A stretch of 64,000 bases of DNA from Amycolatopsis sp. NBRC 101858 (GTDB lineage: Bacteria > Actinomycetota > Actinomycetes > Mycobacteriales > Pseudonocardiaceae), in the NCBI RefSeq assembly GCF_030269325.1, contig NZ_BSTD01000002.1, positions 620,001-684,000 of the forward strand, given 5' to 3'. The notes beneath the pieces were generated by a model. It saw only the letters and a list, made by a program, of their open reading frames with translations. It did not search any database and was not told the origin of the DNA. Position numbers and translations under genes: made by a program. Shown one piece after another: positions 8,660 to 17,110 of this stretch (position 1 is the stretch's first letter; the number at the start of each line of letters is the position of its first letter).

Positions 8660-8678
8660 TTAGACTAGCCTTACCTAT
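8660..8678 (+). promoter_or_regulatory. IdeR/DmdR1-type iron box before the ABC exporter pair
   Basis: The 19-mer TTAGACTAGCCTTACCTAT matches the IdeR/DmdR1 consensus TTAGGTTAGSCTAACCTAA at 15 of 19 positions and lies 25 bp before the GTG of the exporter-fold ABC genes. It predicts repression by iron-loaded IdeR/DmdR1. Confidence 0.8.
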
Positions 8679-8703
8679 CCCACGACAGGACAGGGAGGCG
8701 CGG

Positions 8704-10374
8704 GTGAGCACGACCGGACGGGAAGTCCTCCGCCGTTCGATCACCGGGCAACGACGATCGGTGGCGCTCGCTTCGCTGCTGACCGCGGGCCACCAGGGCG
8801 GCGAAGCGCTGGTTCCGGTGGTGATCGGCGTGGTGATCGACCAGGCCGTCGCGGACGGCTCGGTGGGCACGCTGCTCTTCTGGCTGGCGGTTTTGGCTGT
8901 GCTGTTTGCCGCGCTGTCGACCAGCTACCGCCTCGGGGCCCGCTTCGGTGAGCGTGCTGCCGAACGCGCCGCCCACGAACTGCGCCTCGACGTCGGACGT
9001 CGCGTGCTGCACCCCGGCGGCGGCGCCGAAGCCGGCAACCTCGCGGGCGAGCTCGTGAGCATCGGGACGTCGGACGCGAAACGGGTCGGGCAGCTCAACG
9101 GCGTCCTGCCGTTCGGCGTCGCCGGTCTGGCCGGGCTGCTGGTCAGCGCCGTCGTGCTGCTGACCATGAGCCTTCCGCTCGGCCTGCTCGTGCTGCTCGG
9201 CACGCCGCCGATGCTGTACCTGGCGCACCTGGTCGGCAAGCCCCTCGAACGCCGCAGCGAAGCCGAACAAGAACGCTCCGCCTTCGCCTCCGGCATCGCC
9301 ACGGACCTCGTCGCCGGGCTGCGCGTGCTCAAGGGCGTCGGCGCCGAGCGCGCCGCCGTCGACCGCTACCGCCGCACCAGCCAGGATTCGCTGCGGGCCA
9401 CCTTGCGCGCGGCACGCGCCCAGGCCTGGCACAACGGCGCGCTGCTCGCGCTGACCGGCATCTTCATCGCCGTCGTCGCGCTCGTCGGCGGGAACCTCGC
9501 CGCGGCGGGCGACATCAGCGTCGGCGACCTCGTCGCCGCGGTCGGCCTGGCGCAGTACCTGATCACGCCGTTCTCGATCTTCTCGTGGGTCAACGGCGAA
9601 CTCGCCCAGGGCCGCGCGTCGGCCGGGCGCATCGCCGACGTGCTGAACGCTCCGCCCGCCGTCGACGCCGGCGAGGCCACGATCCCCGCTCCGGCCGCGG
9701 GGCACGTCCGGCTGTCCGCGCTCAGCCGCGGCGCGCTGCGCGACGTCGAGTTCGAAGCCCGCCCCGGCGAGCTGCTCGGCGTCGTCGCCACCGACCCGGC
9801 CGCCGCGACCGACCTGCTGGACTGCCTCGGCCGCGCCGCCGACCCCGCGACCGGCTCGGTGTCGGTCGACGCGGTCGACCTGTCCACTGTGGACCCGAGC
9901 CGGGTCCGCGAGGTGGTGCTGGTGGCGGCGCACGACGCGGACCTGTTCGCCGGGACCGTCGCCGAGAACTTCGCGACCGGGCCGCTCAGCGAAGAGGCGA
10001 TGTCCGCGGCCGCCGTCGACGAGGTGGCCGGCGCGCTGCCCGACGGCATCGCGACCGCGGTCACCGAACGCGGGCGGTCGCTGTCGGGCGGGCAGCGCCA
10101 GCGGGTCGCGCTCGCCCGCGCGCTCGCGGCCGACGCGCCGGTGCTCGTGCTGCACGACCCGACGACCGCCGTCGACACCGTCACCGAGGCCCGGATCGCC
10201 GCGAGCCTGGCCGAACTGCGGCGCGGCCGCACGACCATCCTCGTGACCACCAGCCCGGCGCTGCTCGCCGCGACCGACCGAGTCGTCCTCCTCGACGGCG
10301 GGCGGATCGCGGGCGAAGGCAGCCACGCCGACCTGGCCGGTCGCGCCGACTACCGGGCGGCGGTGCTGTCATGA
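8704..10374 (+). CDS. Exporter-fold ABC transporter subunit A, degenerate ATP site
   Basis: 556 residues: a six-helix type IV ABC membrane domain (about 1-310) fused to a nucleotide-binding domain (about 335-556). The Walker A position reads GVVATDPAAATD, so the essential GKS/T is gone. Walker B reads VLVLHDPTTAVD, with proline where the catalytic glutamate should be. The signature [15 protein letters not shown] is intact. It is translationally coupled (ATGA) to subunit B, which has the opposite defects, so the two should form one heterodimer with a single working ATP site. In this iron-controlled locus it probably exports the siderophore or, like IrtAB/YbtPQ, imports its iron complex. The GTG start follows AGGGAGG. 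Confidence 0.85.
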   Translation: MSTTGREVLRRSITGQRRSVALASLLTAGHQGGEALVPVVIGVVIDQAVADGSVGTLLFWLAVLAVLFAALSTSYRLGARFGERAAERAAHELRLDVGRRVLHPGGGAEAGNLAGELVSIGTSDAKRVGQLNGVLPFGVAGLAGLLVSAVVLLTMSLPLGLLVLLGTPPMLYLAHLVGKPLERRSEAEQERSAFASGIATDLVAGLRVLKGVGAERAAVDRYRRTSQDSLRATLRAARAQAWHNGALLALTGIFIAVVALVGGNLAAAGDISVGDLVAAVGLAQYLITPFSIFSWVNGELAQGRASAGRIADVLNAPPAVDAGEATIPAPAAGHVRLSALSRGALRDVEFEARPGELLGVVATDPAAATDLLDCLGRAADPATGSVSVDAVDLSTVDPSRVREVVLVAAHDADLFAGTVAENFATGPLSEEAMSAAAVDEVAGALPDGIATAVTERGRSLSGGQRQRVALARALAADAPVLVLHDPTTAVDTVTEARIAASLAELRRGRTTILVTTSPALLAATDRVVLLDGGRIAGEGSHADLAGRADYRAAVLS

Positions 10375-12122
10375 CCCGTGAACTCCTCCCCGTGGCCGAC
10401 GGCCGCCGGATCCGCGCCGTCCTCGGCGAGCTCCTCGGCCGGGCGAAGGGCCGCACCGCGGCCGCGTTCACGATGCTGGTCGCGGCCACCGCGATCGGGC
10501 TCCTCACCGCGCCCCTGCTCGGCCGGGTCGTCGACCTCGTCGCCACGCGGCGGCCGGCGGCCGAACTGCTCACGCCGGTCGTCGAGCTGGTCCTCGTCGC
10601 GGCCGGGCAGGCCGTCGCGACCGCGATCGGCGTGTCGCTGGTGGCGCAGCTGGGCGAGACGATCCTGGCCGAGCTGCGCGAACGCTTCGTCGAACGGGCC
10701 CTCGGCCTGCCGCTCGACCAGCTCGAGCGCGCCGGGTCCGGCGACCTGACCGCACGCGTCACGAACGACGTCTCGGTCGTCGCGGAAGGCGTCCGGCAGG
10801 CGCTGCCCGAGCTGGGCCGCTCGGTGCTGACGGTCGTGCTGACGCTCGGTGCGCTGGCCGTGCTGGACTGGCGGTTCCTGCTGGCCGCGCTGGTCGCCGT
10901 GCCGATCCAGCTGTGGACCGTGCGCTGGTACGTGCCGCGCGCGAAGCCGCTGTACGCGAGTCAGCGCGAGGCTGTCGGCGAGCAACAGCAGCAGCTGCTT
11001 GACACCATCGGCGGCGCGAAGACCGTCCGGGCGTTCCGGCTGGCGGACACGCACCTGGAGCGGGTGCGGCAGCGGTCCGACACGGCCGTCGACCTGGCGC
11101 TGCGCGGGATCCGGCTGGTGACGCGGTTCTACGCGCGGCTCAACCTGGCGGAGTTCGCCGGGCTGTCCGCCGTGCTGGCCGTGGGGTTCCTGCTGGTCGG
11201 GGCGAACGCGGTGACGGTCGGCGTGGCGACGGCCGCGGCGCTGTACTTCCACAGCCTGTTCGGCCCGATCACGACGGCGCTGGCCCTGGTCGACGACGCG
11301 CAGGCGGCCGCGGCCAGCCTCGCGCGCATCATCGGCGTGGCCGACCTGCCCGCCGAGGCGTCGCCTTCGCAGCCGGCGCGGCCGGTGGACGCGTCGGTGA
11401 AGACGGCGGCAGCCGGTTACTCCTATGTGGACGGTCACCCGGTGCTGCGCGACGTGGACCTCGGCGTCGCCCCCGGCGAGCGGGTGGCGCTGGTCGGCGC
11501 GAGCGGCGCCGGGAAGACGACGCTGGCCAAGCTGATCGCCGGGATCCACCGGCCGGCCACGGGTTCGGTGACGCTGGGCGGAGTGGCGCTGGAGGAGCTC
11601 GGCCCGGAGGCCACGCGCCGGACGGTCGCGCTGATCAGCCAGGAGGTCCACGTCTTCGCCGGACCGCTGGCCGAAGACCTCCGCCTCGCGCGCCCGTCGG
11701 CGTCCGACGAGGACCTGCGGACGGCGCTGGCGAAGGTGGGCGCACTGTCCTGGGTGGACAGTCTGCCTGCCGGGCTGGCCACGGTGGTCGGCGAAGGCGG
11801 TCACCAGCTGACGGTGACCCAGGCCCAGCAGCTGGCGCTGGTCCGGCTGGTGCTGGCCGATCCGCCGATCGCCATCCTCGACGAGGCGACGGCGGAGGCA
11901 GGCAGTGCGGGTTCGCGCGTCCTGGAGTCCGCGGCCGCGGCGGCCCTGGAAGGCCGGACGGCGCTGGTGGTGGCTCACCGCCTCACCCAGGCGGCGGCGT
12001 CCGACCGCATCGTGGTCCTCGACGCGGGCGCGGTGGTCGAGTCCGGCACGCACGACGAGCTGGTCGCGGCGGGTGGCCAGTACGCGAAGCTCTGGGCGGC
12101 CTGGTCGGGCCAGCGCACCTGA
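10371..12122 (+). CDS. Exporter-fold ABC transporter subunit B
   Basis: 583 residues from ATG 10371, with a membrane domain and an ATPase domain. Walker A GASGAGKTT (about residues 375-383) and Walker B IAILDEAT with its glutamate are intact. The signature is degenerate: LTVTQ stands in place of LSGGQ (near residue 480). The consensus ATPase site of the heterodimer would pair this Walker A with the intact signature of subunit A. It ends just before a strong bidirectional terminator. The direction of transport is not decidable from sequence. Confidence 0.85.
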   Translation: MTRELLPVADGRRIRAVLGELLGRAKGRTAAAFTMLVAATAIGLLTAPLLGRVVDLVATRRPAAELLTPVVELVLVAAGQAVATAIGVSLVAQLGETILAELRERFVERALGLPLDQLERAGSGDLTARVTNDVSVVAEGVRQALPELGRSVLTVVLTLGALAVLDWRFLLAALVAVPIQLWTVRWYVPRAKPLYASQREAVGEQQQQLLDTIGGAKTVRAFRLADTHLERVRQRSDTAVDLALRGIRLVTRFYARLNLAEFAGLSAVLAVGFLLVGANAVTVGVATAAALYFHSLFGPITTALALVDDAQAAAASLARIIGVADLPAEASPSQPARPVDASVKTAAAGYSYVDGHPVLRDVDLGVAPGERVALVGASGAGKTTLAKLIAGIHRPATGSVTLGGVALEELGPEATRRTVALISQEVHVFAGPLAEDLRLARPSASDEDLRTALAKVGALSWVDSLPAGLATVVGEGGHQLTVTQAQQLALVRLVLADPPIAILDEATAEAGSAGSRVLESAAAAALEGRTALVVAHRLTQAAASDRIVVLDAGAVVESGTHDELVAAGGQYAKLWAAWSGQRT

Positions 12123-12138
12123 CCCGTCCGCAACGCGA

Positions 12139-12172
12139 AAAGCGCCGGGAGCCAACGAGCTCCCGGCGCTTT
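12139..12172. terminator. Bidirectional intrinsic terminator
   Basis: A perfect 14-bp stem (AAAGCGCCGGGAGC and its complement) around a 6-nt loop, with A and T tracts at the ends. It lies between the convergent exporter subunit B and mbtH-like gene and can serve both. Confidence 0.85.
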
Positions 12173-12185
12173 CCTCGGAGAAGGG

Positions 12186-12395
12186 TCAGGTGTCCATGGC
12201 GTCGGCCAGGGACTTCGGCCGCATGTCCGTCCAGTTCGCCTCCACGTGGTCCAGGCACTCCTGGCGGGCGGCCGGGCCGAACGCGACCGTCCAGCCGGGC
12301 GGGACCTCCACGAACTCCGGCCACAGGCTGTGCTGGTTCTCCGCGTTGACCAGCACCAGGTACGTACCGGCCGGGTCTTCGAACGGGTTGGTCAT
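12186..12395 (-). CDS. MbtH-like NRPS accessory protein
   Basis: 69 residues, MTNPFEDPAGTYLVLVNAEN, with the family signature NxExQHSLWP (NAENQHSLWPEF), the conserved PPGW and the late WTDMRPKSL. MbtH-like proteins bind NRPS adenylation domains and are needed for their solubility or activity. It follows the substrate-binding protein by 11 bases on the same strand, so it is probably the last gene of that iron-regulated unit and serves the 6000-residue NRPS. Confidence 0.93.
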   Translation of the reverse strand: MTNPFEDPAGTYLVLVNAENQHSLWPEFVEVPPGWTVAFGPAARQECLDHVEANWTDMRPKSLADAMDT

Positions 12396-12406
12396 GCGAG
12401 GCCTCC

Positions 12407-13432
12407 TCAGGCGGTGATGTCCGTGCGGGCGCCGTTGACGACCTCGGCCAGCTTCTGGATGACCGGGGCCGCGAGCACCGGGTTGAACCGGGGTTCGGTC
12501 GACCAGTCGGCGAGCTGGTTCGCCTTGACCGCGGGCAGCTGCGCCCACGTCGGGATCGCCGCCAGTTGCTGGCGCGACAGCGCGAACGTGCGGCTGTCGC
12601 TCAGGATCAGGTCGGCCGGGTACTTGCCCGCCTGCTCCCAGCTGAGCGTCTCGAAGTAGTCGTCCGGGCCCGCGCCGTTGATGATGTCGAGGCCCAGGTC
12701 GCGGTAGTACGCCAGGTCCGCGAAGAACTCCGGCTTGCAGACGTACAGGTTGTCCTTGTCGCTGGACACCACGAGGACCTTGAGGCCCGGCTTGGCCTTG
12801 ATGGCGGCCTTGAGGTCGTCGGACGCCTTCTGGAAGTCGTCCTTGCCCTTCTTGATGGCGGCGGAGTTCGCGTCGCCGCCCAGCGCGACGGCGAGCTGCT
12901 CGTAGCGCTCGATCACCTTCGGCAGCGTGACCTTGTACTCCGACAGCGCGACGATCGGCGCGATCGCCTGCACCTTGGCGCCGAGGTCGTCCTTGAGCAC
13001 CCACAGGTCGGTCGGCTTGGTGCCGGTCAGGCCGGTGACGACCAGGTCCGGCTTCAGCGCGGCGAACTTCTCCATGCTGAAGTCGTCCCAGGCGTTGCCG
13101 ATCGAGGTGACGGCGCTCAGGTCGATGTTGCCGGCCTGGATCTCCTTGGCGCCGTCGGCCGTCTTCTGCGGGCCGAACACGCCGAGCGGGTGGACGCCAT
13201 AGTCCCACAGGGCGGCGGCCGAGCTGGCGTAGGCCACGACGCGGGACGGTCGCTGGTCGCGGGAGGCCTTCTGGTTCCGGTCGTCGGTGAACTCCCACGG
13301 GCCCGAGGACGCCGGGGCGGCCTTGTCGTCGGTGCTGCCGCACGCGGTGAGCGCCGCGGCCGCGGCGAGACCGCCGGTCCCGATCAGGAATCCACGCCGG
13401 CTGAGCCCGGCACCGCCTTGAAACACCGACAT
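12407..13432 (-). CDS. Ferric-siderophore ABC transporter substrate-binding lipoprotein
   Basis: 341 residues from ATG 13432, chosen because it follows AAAGG and starts MSVFQGGAGLSRRGFLIGTG, a twin-arginine signal with a lipobox ending LTACGS. The body is a class III (FecB/FepB/BtuF) binding protein: PSRVVAYASSAAALWDYGVHPLGVFG near the N-terminus, a long central helix and DLILSDSRTFAL. It should capture the ferric siderophore outside the cell and hand it to the FecCD permeases encoded at 32142-34233. It is preceded by two tandem iron boxes and followed by the mbtH-like gene. Confidence 0.9.
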   Translation of the reverse strand: MSVFQGGAGLSRRGFLIGTGGLAAAAALTACGSTDDKAAPASSGPWEFTDDRNQKASRDQRPSRVVAYASSAAALWDYGVHPLGVFGPQKTADGAKEIQAGNIDLSAVTSIGNAWDDFSMEKFAALKPDLVVTGLTGTKPTDLWVLKDDLGAKVQAIAPIVALSEYKVTLPKVIERYEQLAVALGGDANSAAIKKGKDDFQKASDDLKAAIKAKPGLKVLVVSSDKDNLYVCKPEFFADLAYYRDLGLDIINGAGPDDYFETLSWEQAGKYPADLILSDSRTFALSRQQLAAIPTWAQLPAVKANQLADWSTEPRFNPVLAAPVIQKLAEVVNGARTDITA

Positions 13433-13514
13433 GAGAACCTTTCGAGGATTTCGGGGGTTCCGGGTGGCGGAGCCCCCGGCCCGGGCCGGGGGCCCGGATG
13501 TCACAGTCAAGCTT

Positions 13515-13553
13515 TTAGGATAGGCACACCTTATTTAGGTGAGCCTGCCAAAA
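13515..13553 (+). promoter_or_regulatory. Two tandem IdeR/DmdR1-type iron boxes
   Basis: 13515-13533 (TTAGGATAGGCACACCTTA) matches the 19-bp consensus at 15 positions. 13535-13553 (TTAGGTGAGCCTGCCAAAA) matches at 14. They lie about 80 bp upstream of the leftward binding-protein gene and downstream of panD, giving the binding protein and mbtH-like gene their own iron-controlled promoter. Confidence 0.75.
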
Positions 13554-13592
13554 GCAACCGTCGCGACCGACCTGTGTCCACGCCCACCTGCG

Positions 13593-14003
13593 TCAATTCC
13601 GGCCCGACAACTGCGCTTCCGCGCCAGGAACCGGCTCGGCCGGGTCGTGGCCCAGGTGGACCTGGCGGTTGTCCGCGTCGACGTGCACCACGCGCGGCCG
13701 GTGCCCCGCGCGCTCGGCCTCGTCGACCTGGGCGTAGGTGATGATGATGACGAGGTCGCCGGGGTGCACGAGGTGCGCCGCCGCGCCGTTGATGCCGATC
13801 ACGCCGGTCCCGGGCTCGCCGGTGATCGCGTAGGTCTCCAGGCGGGCGCCGTTGGTGATGTCGACGATCTGGACCTGCTCGCCTTCGACGATGTCCGCGG
13901 CGGCCATCAGGTCGGCGTCGATGGTCAGGGATCCGACGTAGTGCAGGTCGGCCTGGGTCACCGTGGCGCGGTGGATCTTGGCGTTCATCAGGGTGCGCTG
14001 CAT
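13593..14003 (-). CDS. panD: Aspartate 1-decarboxylase, dedicated to beta-alanine supply
   Basis: 136 residues, the normal length for pyruvoyl-dependent Pan[21 protein letters not shown] is followed by HYVGSLTID, where Gly-Ser is the self-cleavage site that makes the pyruvoyl group; the NGAAAHL and [11 protein letters not shown] segments are also conserved. It converts L-aspartate to beta-alanine, normally for pantothenate. Here no panB/panC is nearby. Its ATG overlaps the stop of the NRPS gene as TGATG, the closest possible translational coupling. Because NRPS module 4 has a beta-alanine-type binding pocket, I infer that this copy feeds siderophore assembly rather than coenzyme A synthesis. 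Confidence 0.93.
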   Translation of the reverse strand: MQRTLMNAKIHRATVTQADLHYVGSLTIDADLMAAADIVEGEQVQIVDITNGARLETYAITGEPGTGVIGINGAAAHLVHPGDLVIIITYAQVDEAERAGHRPRVVHVDADNRQVHLGHDPAEPVPGAEAQLSGRN

Positions 14004-17000
14004 CAGCTTCCTCGGGTTTCGGTGATCAGGACGGCGAGGCCGGCCGCGGTGGGGGTACGGAAGAACTCGGCGATCGGGAGCTCGGTCCCGAGCCGCTCGG
14101 TGATCCGGTTGCGCAGGACCACCAGCAGCATGGAATGCCCGCCGAGGGCGAACAGATCGTCGTCGGCACCGACGGCGGCGACTTCCAGGACCTCCGCGAA
14201 GACTGCGCAGAGGGTCTTCTCCAGGGGTGTTTCGGGGGCGCGGCCGCGGGTCTCGAACTCGGGCACCGGCAGGGCGGCCTTGTCGAGCTTCCCGTTGGGC
14301 GTCACGGGGAACGCGTCCAGCGGGACGATCGCGGCGGGCACCATGTACTCCGGCAGTGACCGGGCCACGAACTCCCGCAGGCGCACCGGATCCGCGTGCG
14401 CCGGAGTGGTGTAAGCGACCAGGCGCTGGTCCCGGTCTTCCCGGACGACGACGAGTGCCTGCTCCACGTCGTCGTGCCGCGCCAAGGCCGTTTCGATCTC
14501 GCCCGGCTCGATCCGGAAGCCGCGGACCTTGACCTGGTCGTCGGTGCGGCCGAGGTACTCGAGCTGCCCGTCAGGCCGCCACCGCACCAGGTCGCCGGTG
14601 CGGTACATCCGCTCCCCCGGCTGATGCGGTGAGGCGACGAACCGCTCGGCGGTGAGTGCCGGACGCTCGTGATAGCCGCGGGCCAGCCCGGCGCCGGCCA
14701 GGTACAGCTCGCCGGGCACGCCGGCCGGGACCGGGCTCAGGCCGACGTCGAGGACGTACGCGCGGGCGTTGTGGACCGGGCGCCCGATCACCGGCCGGTC
14801 GGCGTCGGCGAAGCGGCCGACGAGCGCGTCCACCGTGGCTTCGGTCGGGCCGTAAAGGTTGTACGCCGACGTCCCCGGCATCGACCGCAGCGACTCCCAC
14901 AACGTCTGCGACACCGCTTCGCCGCCGACACCGACGACACCGAGGGCGCACTTGCCGTCTTCGACCACACCGGCCGCGGCCAGCTGCGCGAAGTGCGACG
15001 GCGTGAGCTCCAGGAAGTCGAGCCCGCGCTCGCGCACCACCGCGGCCAGCCGGTCGGGGTCGCGGCGCGTGTCGTCGTCGACGACGTGCACCTCGTGCCC
15101 GTCCAGCAGCCACAGCTGCGGCTGCCAGGAGGCGTCGAAGAAGAACGCCCACGCGTGCCCGACCCGCAGCCGCCTCCCTCCCGCGGCGGCGACCGCCGGG
15201 CGGTAGAGCGTCTCGCGGTGGCTGTGGAACAGGTTCACCAGCCCGGAATGCGGGATGACGACGCCCTTGGGCTTGCCCGTCGAGCCGGACGTGTACAGCA
15301 CGTACGCCGGGCTCGCGGGCGACGGCGGGGTCAGCGCCGCGTCAGTGTCCACAATGTCCTCGACGAACAACGCCCCCGGAACCGGCGAGGCCACCGCGCG
15401 GCTGGTCAGCACCAGCGCGGCACCGGCGTCGGCGAGGATCGCCGAGATCCGGTCGGCCGGTTGGTCCGGGTCCACCGGCAGGTACGCCGCGCCCGCCTTG
15501 AACACACCGAAGATCGCCTCGACGACGGCCGCGGACCGCGGCAGCACGAGCGCGACGACCTTCTCGGGACCCGCGCCGTGCGAAGCCAGCCACCGGGCCA
15601 GCCGATCGGTCGTCGTCGCGAACTCCGCGAAGGTGACACTGCGGGAAGCGTCGCTCAGTGCGGTCGCGCCCGGCGTCGCCGCCACCTGCGCGGCCAGCCG
15701 GTCGACGACCGTCGGCGCGGACGTCGTCAGCGGCTCGCCACGCCCCCACTCGGTGACGATCCGGTGCCGTTCGGCCGCGTCCAGGACGTCGATCCGGCTC
15801 AGCGGCCGGTCCGGATCCGCGACGACGGCCGTCATCAACCGCACCAACCGTTCGGTGAGCGTCCGGGCGGTCGGCTCGTCGAACAGGTCGAGGCTGAACT
15901 CGAGGTCGCCTTCGATGCCGTCGGGGGTTTCGACCAGGTCGAAGGACAGGTCGAACTTCGCCTGCCGCAACCCGGTGTCCCGGTAGGACGCGTCGAGGCC
16001 GAGCAGCCGCTCCGGCTCCGAACCCGAGTGGTAGACGGCGAGCATGACCTGGAACAGCGGGTGCCGCGCCAGGGACCGGGCCGGGTTGAGCAGCTCGACG
16101 AGGTGCTCGAACGGCAGGTCCTGGTGGGCGTACGCGGCCAGGTCGGCCTCGCGGACGCGGTCCAGGAGCTCGCGGAACGTCGGGTCGCCGCCGGTGTCGG
16201 TGCGCAGGACGAGGGTGTTGACGAAGAACCCGGCGAGGTCCTCCAGTGCGTGGTCGGTGCGGCCGGCCACCGGGGTGCCGAGCGGGATGTCGGTGCCCGC
16301 GCCGAGCCGCGTCAGCAGTGCCGCGAGGGCGGCCTGCAGCACCATGAACGTGCTGGTGTCGCTGCCGTGGGCCAGCTCGCGCAAGCCGCGGTGGACGCCG
16401 GCGGGCACGGTGAACGGCACGGCCGCGCCACGGTTCGTCGAGCGCGCCGGGCGGGGCCGGTCGGCCGGGAGCGCCAGCTCGTCCGGGATCCCGGCGAGGG
16501 TGTCGCGCCAGAACGCCGCCTGCCGGCCGAGGAGGCTGGCCGGGTCGTCGGCGCGGCCGAACATCTCGCGCTGCCACAGCGTGTAGTCCGCGTACTGCAC
16601 CGGCAACGGCGTCCACTGTGGACGTTCGCCGCGCAGCCGCGCCGCGTAGGCCGTGTCGAGGTCGCGCTTCAACGGCGGCAGCGACCACCCGTCGCCGGCG
16701 ATGTGGTGCACCAGCAGTACGAACACGTGCCGCTCGGGCCCGGCCGACACGAGCGTCGCGCGGACCGGGATCTCGGCATCGAGGGTGAAGCAGTACGACG
16801 CCGCGGCGGTGACGCTCTCGCCGAGGTCGGCCGCCGTCTCCGTGACCAGCACCGGCCGGGCGCGGTCGTCGCCAGGCGCCAGGACGACCTGGCTCGGCGT
16901 GCCGTGGTCCTCGACCAGGATCGTCCGGAGGATTTCGTGCCGGGCGACGACGTCGCCGAGCGCGGCCCGCAAAGCGTCGGTGTCGACCGGTCCGGTCAGC

Positions 17001-17110
17001 TCCCACGCCCACGGGATGTTGTAGGTCGCGCTCAACCCGTCGAGGCGGTCGAGGAACCACAGTCGCTGCTGGGCGAACGACAACGGCAGCACCTCGGGCC
17101 GCTCGACCGG
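14003..17110 (-). other. NRPS module 5: C-A-T, terminal, no thioesterase
   Basis: Residues about 4977-6000. C has [10 protein letters not shown]5 has the pocket [11 protein letters not shown] with a one-residue deletion relative to GrsA, and glutamate at position 278 (about DAWEGGLVDK). The acidic 278 would suit a basic ornithine side chain. The last carrier motif is GGHSM near residue 5955. Release without a TE suggests self-cyclisation of a terminal N5-hydroxyornithine, as known for several actinomycete hydroxamates. Confidence 0.65.
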
